A DNA stretch of 8,812 nucleotides, taken from positions 1-8,812 of the forward strand of contig CAYGZA010000291.1 of the NCBI GenBank assembly GCA_964354135.1, read 5' to 3'. Below the pieces are notes generated by a model, which worked only from the letters and a program-made list of their open reading frames with translations, ran no database searches and was not told the DNA's origin. Of this stretch, positions 5,811 through 8,812 are shown piece after piece. The DNA comes from CAYGZA01 sp964354135. GTDB lineage: Bacteria; Planctomycetota; Planctomycetia; Pirellulales; Thermoguttaceae. The position numbers and the translations under genes are program-made. Every line of letters begins with the position of its first letter. Positions within the stretch are counted from its first letter, which is position 1.

Positions 5811-7808
5811 ATGAGAGCCACGCGAACGAGGATGGCCGCCGCTTTGAAGATGATCTTGTGGGGGCTGGCCGGTATCGCATCTGCTTTCGACGCCACGGCG
5901 GGGGCCGGTGAGGCCGCAAGTGAGGCCCGTTCGTCGCGGCCGACACTTCCTGCCGTGAAAGCGCTGGCCGATCAGCTTTCCTGCACAGCGGACTTCTTCG
6001 AAGTGGCCGGCTCCCCCGCGTTCCTCATCCGGCCGAAGGGCAAGACAGGCCCCTCCCCGATGCCCTGGGTCTGGTACGCCCCGGTGATCGGGCATCCGAA
6101 CACCAGCCACGCATGGATGCTCAAACAATGGCTGGCTAAAGGGATCGGCATGGCAGGGGTCGACGTGGGCGAGTCGTACGGCAGCCCGCGAGGCCGGAAG
6201 GTCTTCACCGCGCTGTGGGAAACGCTGACCACGCGCTATGGGATGTCCGAGCGGCCGTGCCTCTTGCCGCAGAGCCGCGGCGGGCTAATGCTCTACAACT
6301 GGGCCGCTGAGAATGCCGGGCGCGTGGCCTGCATCGCCGGGATCTACACGGTCTGCGACCTCCGCAGCTATCCAGGCCTGGACAAGGCAAGCGGCGCCTA
6401 TGGGATGAGTGCCGCCGACCTGGAAGCCCGCCTTGCCGAGCACGACCCGATCGACCGGCTTGCCCCGTTGGCCAAGGCGGGCGTGCCGATCCTTCACGTG
6501 CATGGCGATGCGGACACGGTGGTCCCACTGGAGAAGAACTCCGGCGAGCTGGCACGACGCTACCGTGCCTTGGGCGGCCCGGTCAAGCTGATCGTCATCC
6601 CCGGCAAGGGCCATGAGGTCTGTCCCGAGTTCTTTCGGTGCCAGGAGTTGGTAGACTTCGTGGCCACTCATGCCGGCCGCTCGCGAGTGCCGGCGGTGGT
6701 GATTGACCACTCGCCCGCCAAGTCCGGCATCTACATCGGCTCGCCCAGCATCGCGATCCTCCCCAGCGGCGACTACGTCGCCTCGCACGACCTTTTTGGG
6801 CCGAAGTCCACGGAGCACACACGGGCGATGACGCGGGTCTTCCGGTCCGCGGATAGGGGCCACACCTGGAAGCACCTGGCCGACATCGACGGGCAATTCT
6901 GGTCCACGCTCTTCGTCCACCGCGGCGAGCTGCACATCCTGGGCACGCTGGCCCATTACGGTAACGTCGTTATCCGGCGGTCGAAGGACGGCGGCCGCAC
7001 GTGGACCGAGCCCAAGGACAACAGCACCGGGCTGCTGCTTGCGGGCCGCTACCACTGCGCCCCGGTTCCGGTCGTCGTTCACAAAGGCCGCCTCTGGCGC
7101 GGCGTCGAGGACACGACCGAACCTCGCCGCTGGGGCATGCCGTTTCGGGCCATGACGATGTCCGCGCCGGTCGACGCCGACCTGTTGCGGGCGGAAAGCT
7201 GGACCTGCACCAACCGCGCGAGCGGCGACCCCGCCTGGCTTGGCGGCAAGTTCAACGGCTGGCTCGAAGGCAACGCGGTCGTCACGCCCGACGGGCGGAT
7301 CGTCGACATCCTGCGAGTCGACTGCCCCGAGGGCGGCAGAGCGGCGGTGCTTGATGTCGGCGAGGACGGCCGATCGATCAGCTTCAACCCGGACGCGGGA
7401 TGGGTCGATTTTCCCGGCGGCGCGAAGAAGTTCACCATCCGCTACGACGCGGAGTCGAAGCGGTACTGGTCGTTGACCAACTACGTCCCGCCGAAGTATC
7501 GCGGCCCTCGGGCCGGCAGCGTCCGCAATACCCTCGCTCTGACGAGTTCTCCCGACTTGCGCAAGTGGCAGGTCAATTGCATTCTCCTCTACCATCCCGA
7601 CGTAAGCCGGCACGGCTTTCAATACCCCGACTGGCAGTTCGACGGAGCGGACATCATCGCCACAATTCGCACTGCCTACGACGACGGCCTTGGCGGCGCC
7701 CACAACGCCCACGACGCGAACCACCTCACGTTCCACCGCTTCCGCGGCTTCCGCCGCCTCACGCTCACCGATTCGGTAGTCAATTGCAGGGACCTTGGAG
7801 TGGAGTGA
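5811..7808 (+). CDS. Exported alpha/beta hydrolase fused to a BNR sialidase-like domain
   Basis: A 665-residue protein with a ribosome binding site AGAAGGTGG (5798-5806) and a signal peptide (basic MRATRTRM, then AAALKMILWGLAGIASA). Residues about 47-292 form a serine alpha/beta hydrolase: probable nucleophile Ser155 in PQSRGG, Asp235 in HGDADTVVP, His268 in GKGHE. The nucleophile motif is P-x-S-x-G, not G-x-S-x-G. Residues about 300-660 form a BNR/sialidase-type beta-propeller with two Asp boxes, SADRGHTW (346-353) and SKDGGRTW (391-398). Conserved-looking blocks include GQFWSTLFVHRGELHILGT, GWLEGNAVVTPDGR and HGFQYPDWQFDGADIIA. Where canonical sialidases have FRIP near the start of the propeller, this reads YIGSPSI (308-314), with Gly310 in place of the Arg, so exo-sialidase activity is uncertain. 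The fusion suggests de-esterification coupled to binding or cleavage of a glycan. It sits between the metallopeptidase and the oxidoreductase. Confidence 0.85.
   Translation: MRATRTRMAAALKMILWGLAGIASAFDATAGAGEAASEARSSRPTLPAVKALADQLSCTADFFEVAGSPAFLIRPKGKTGPSPMPWVWYAPVIGHPNTSHAWMLKQWLAKGIGMAGVDVGESYGSPRGRKVFTALWETLTTRYGMSERPCLLPQSRGGLMLYNWAAENAGRVACIAGIYTVCDLRSYPGLDKASGAYGMSAADLEARLAEHDPIDRLAPLAKAGVPILHVHGDADTVVPLEKNSGELARRYRALGGPVKLIVIPGKGHEVCPEFFRCQELVDFVATHAGRSRVPAVVIDHSPAKSGIYIGSPSIAILPSGDYVASHDLFGPKSTEHTRAMTRVFRSADRGHTWKHLADIDGQFWSTLFVHRGELHILGTLAHYGNVVIRRSKDGGRTWTEPKDNSTGLLLAGRYHCAPVPVVVHKGRLWRGVEDTTEPRRWGMPFRAMTMSAPVDADLLRAESWTCTNRASGDPAWLGGKFNGWLEGNAVVTPDGRIVDILRVDCPEGGRAAVLDVGEDGRSISFNPDAGWVDFPGGAKKFTIRYDAESKRYWSLTNYVPPKYRGPRAGSVRNTLALTSSPDLRKWQVNCILLYHPDVSRHGFQYPDWQFDGADIIATIRTAYDDGLGGAHNAHDANHLTFHRFRGFRRLTLTDSVVNCRDLGVE
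7802..7805 (+). promoter_or_regulatory. Ribosome binding site within the end of the upstream gene
   Basis: GGAG at 7802-7805 lies in the last coding codons of the hydrolase gene (stop 7806-7808), seven bases before ATG 7813. Translation of the two genes is probably coupled. Confidence 0.6.
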
Positions 7809-7812
7809 TTCA

Positions 7813-8812
7813 ATGGCTGCTCGACATTCCATCACGCGCAGAGGTTTCGTCACGACGATCGGCGTGACCGGAGCCGCGGCGTTGGCCGGGAGGGCGGCTC
7901 CGGCTGCCGAGAGCACGGGCGTGACACTGGCTTTGCTTGGCGCCGCACACATGCACGCGCCGATGTTCCTACAAGTGCTCCAGTCGCGAGAGGACGTGAC
8001 GGTCGCCTACGTCTGGGATCACGACGCGGCGCGAGCCGAGCGGTATGCCAAGGAGTGCGGCGCTAAGGTTGCCAAATCGGCGGCCGAGGCGCTCAGCGAT
8101 GCAAGCCTCTCGGGCGTCGTGATCCTCTCCGAGACCAGCCTGCACATGGAGCTGGCGACCGTCGCGACCAAGGCCAAGAAACACCTCTTCATCGAAAAAC
8201 CGATTGGCGTCGCCGCCAAGGACGCCTCGCAAATCGCCGATGCTGTGGACAAGGCGGGCGTGCTCTTCACCACCGGCTACCATCTCCGCACGATCCCGAA
8301 GCATCTCTTCATCAAGGAGAACATCGAGAAGGGCAACCTGGGCAGGATCGTCCGGGTCCAATGTTCTTTCTGCAACGATTGCGTTCTCCAAGGGGCCTTC
8401 GACGATAACCTGAAGTGGATGGTTGATCGGAACTGGGGGGCCTTGGGCAGTTTCGCCGACACCGGCACGCACGCGCTGGACATGCTGATGTGGCTCATGG
8501 GCGACGTGGAATCCGTCATGGCGGACATTCGGACGGTGACGAACCGGTACCCGAACTGCGACGAGACGGGGCAGGGCATGATTCGGTTCAAGAACGGCGT
8601 GACGGGGACTATTTCCGCAGGATGGGTGGAACCGGAAAAACCCGTGGCACTGCTGGTCGCGGGCACGGAAGGCCACGCGGTCGTGTTCAACGATCGGTTG
8701 TACCTGCGCACCAAGAAGGTCCAGGGCGCCGATGGCGCTCGCCCGTGGGGAAAACTTCCGGCCGGGCGGCGGGGTGAAGATCATTGGCAACGACGCCCGC
8801 GGCTTGCTCTAC
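7813..8812 (+). CDS. Tat-exported Gfo/Idh/MocA-family oxidoreductase, 3' end cut by the window
   Basis: At least 333 residues; the 3' end is outside the window. The leader ITRRGFVTTIG carries a twin-arginine motif (Arg9-Arg10) and a hydrophobic stretch ending AALAGRAAPAAES, so Tat export with bound NAD(P) is expected. A Rossmann fold follows (VTLALLGAAHMHAP); the usual GxGxxG is replaced by GAAHMH (43-48), seen in some planctomycete branches. FIEKPIGV holds the family EKP motif (Glu128-Lys129-Pro130). GSFADTGTHALDMLMWLMG (from 214) carries the D-x-x-x-H active-site pattern (Asp216, His220) of the C-terminal domain. CSFCNDC (184-190) is an unusual C-x2-C-x2-C run. The family oxidises or rearranges sugars and inositols; the substrate cannot be read here. 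Only four bases follow the preceding stop, so it belongs to the same operon. Near 8750-8812 the frame becomes Arg-rich and unlike the family, and a frameshift is possible. Confidence 0.9.
   Translation, partial: MAARHSITRRGFVTTIGVTGAAALAGRAAPAAESTGVTLALLGAAHMHAPMFLQVLQSREDVTVAYVWDHDAARAERYAKECGAKVAKSAAEALSDASLSGVVILSETSLHMELATVATKAKKHLFIEKPIGVAAKDASQIADAVDKAGVLFTTGYHLRTIPKHLFIKENIEKGNLGRIVRVQCSFCNDCVLQGAFDDNLKWMVDRNWGALGSFADTGTHALDMLMWLMGDVESVMADIRTVTNRYPNCDETGQGMIRFKNGVTGTISAGWVEPEKPVALLVAGTEGHAVVFNDRLYLRTKKVQGADGARPWGKLPAGRRGEDHWQRRPRLAL

Noticed and set aside
6285..7952. Very long minus-strand frame (555 residues) opposite the hydrolase-BNR gene
   Set aside because: Composition is typical of an antisense shadow of a G+C-rich gene (Ala/Arg/Val-rich), while the + strand frame carries catalytic motifs and Asp boxes.
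7813..8812. GH109-type NAD-dependent alpha-N-acetylgalactosaminidase, which shares this fold and Tat export
   Set aside because: The nucleotide-binding motif is GAAHMH and no GH109-specific signature could be recognised; a generic Gfo/Idh/MocA call is safer.

Overview
The window looks like part of a planctomycete-type (Planctomycetota, or a related PVC lineage) chromosome, probably from an environmental genome. The grounds are the gene families, not a marker gene: a Tat-exported Gfo/Idh/MocA oxidoreductase, an esterase fused to a BNR/sialidase-like domain, loosely packed C-rich intergenic DNA with many palindromes, and scattered broken genes. No rRNA, tRNA or CRISPR array was seen.

Left block (1-2523, + strand). 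A C-rich non-coding stretch with a short hairpin at its edge is followed by a small two-helix membrane protein of unknown function (393-794), a possible tiny translationally coupled membrane peptide (791-898), and a complete NCS2/UraA-type nucleobase permease (997-2523). By eye this block is less G+C-rich than the right-hand block.

Middle block (2524-4328) holds no intact gene. It contains a possible terminator, an elaborate imperfect inverted repeat whose non-Watson-Crick positions are all G.U in the + strand (candidate structured RNA or decayed palindromic element), the left end of an IS3-type insertion sequence with a truncated OrfA, several strong palindromes, a frameshifted minus-strand remnant of a beta-rich accessory domain, and a possible fragment of a phosphatase-like gene. 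It reads as a site of repeated insertion and decay.

Right block (4329-8812, + strand) has three genes with gaps of 78 and 4 bases, so probably one operon: a putative exported gluzincin-type metallopeptidase with a GATase-like N-terminal domain; a 665-residue exported protein joining a serine alpha/beta hydrolase to a two-Asp-box BNR propeller; and a Tat-exported Gfo/Idh/MocA oxidoreductase that runs off the window. All three appear to be exported, so joint work on an extracellular or periplasmic glycoconjugate is a reasonable hypothesis, but no substrate can be read from the sequence. The BNR domain lacks the arginine of the canonical sialidase FRIP motif, so true sialidase activity is doubtful. 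No clear new defence or mobile system was found. The most unusual items are the fused hydrolase/BNR operon and the structured element at 2599-2701.
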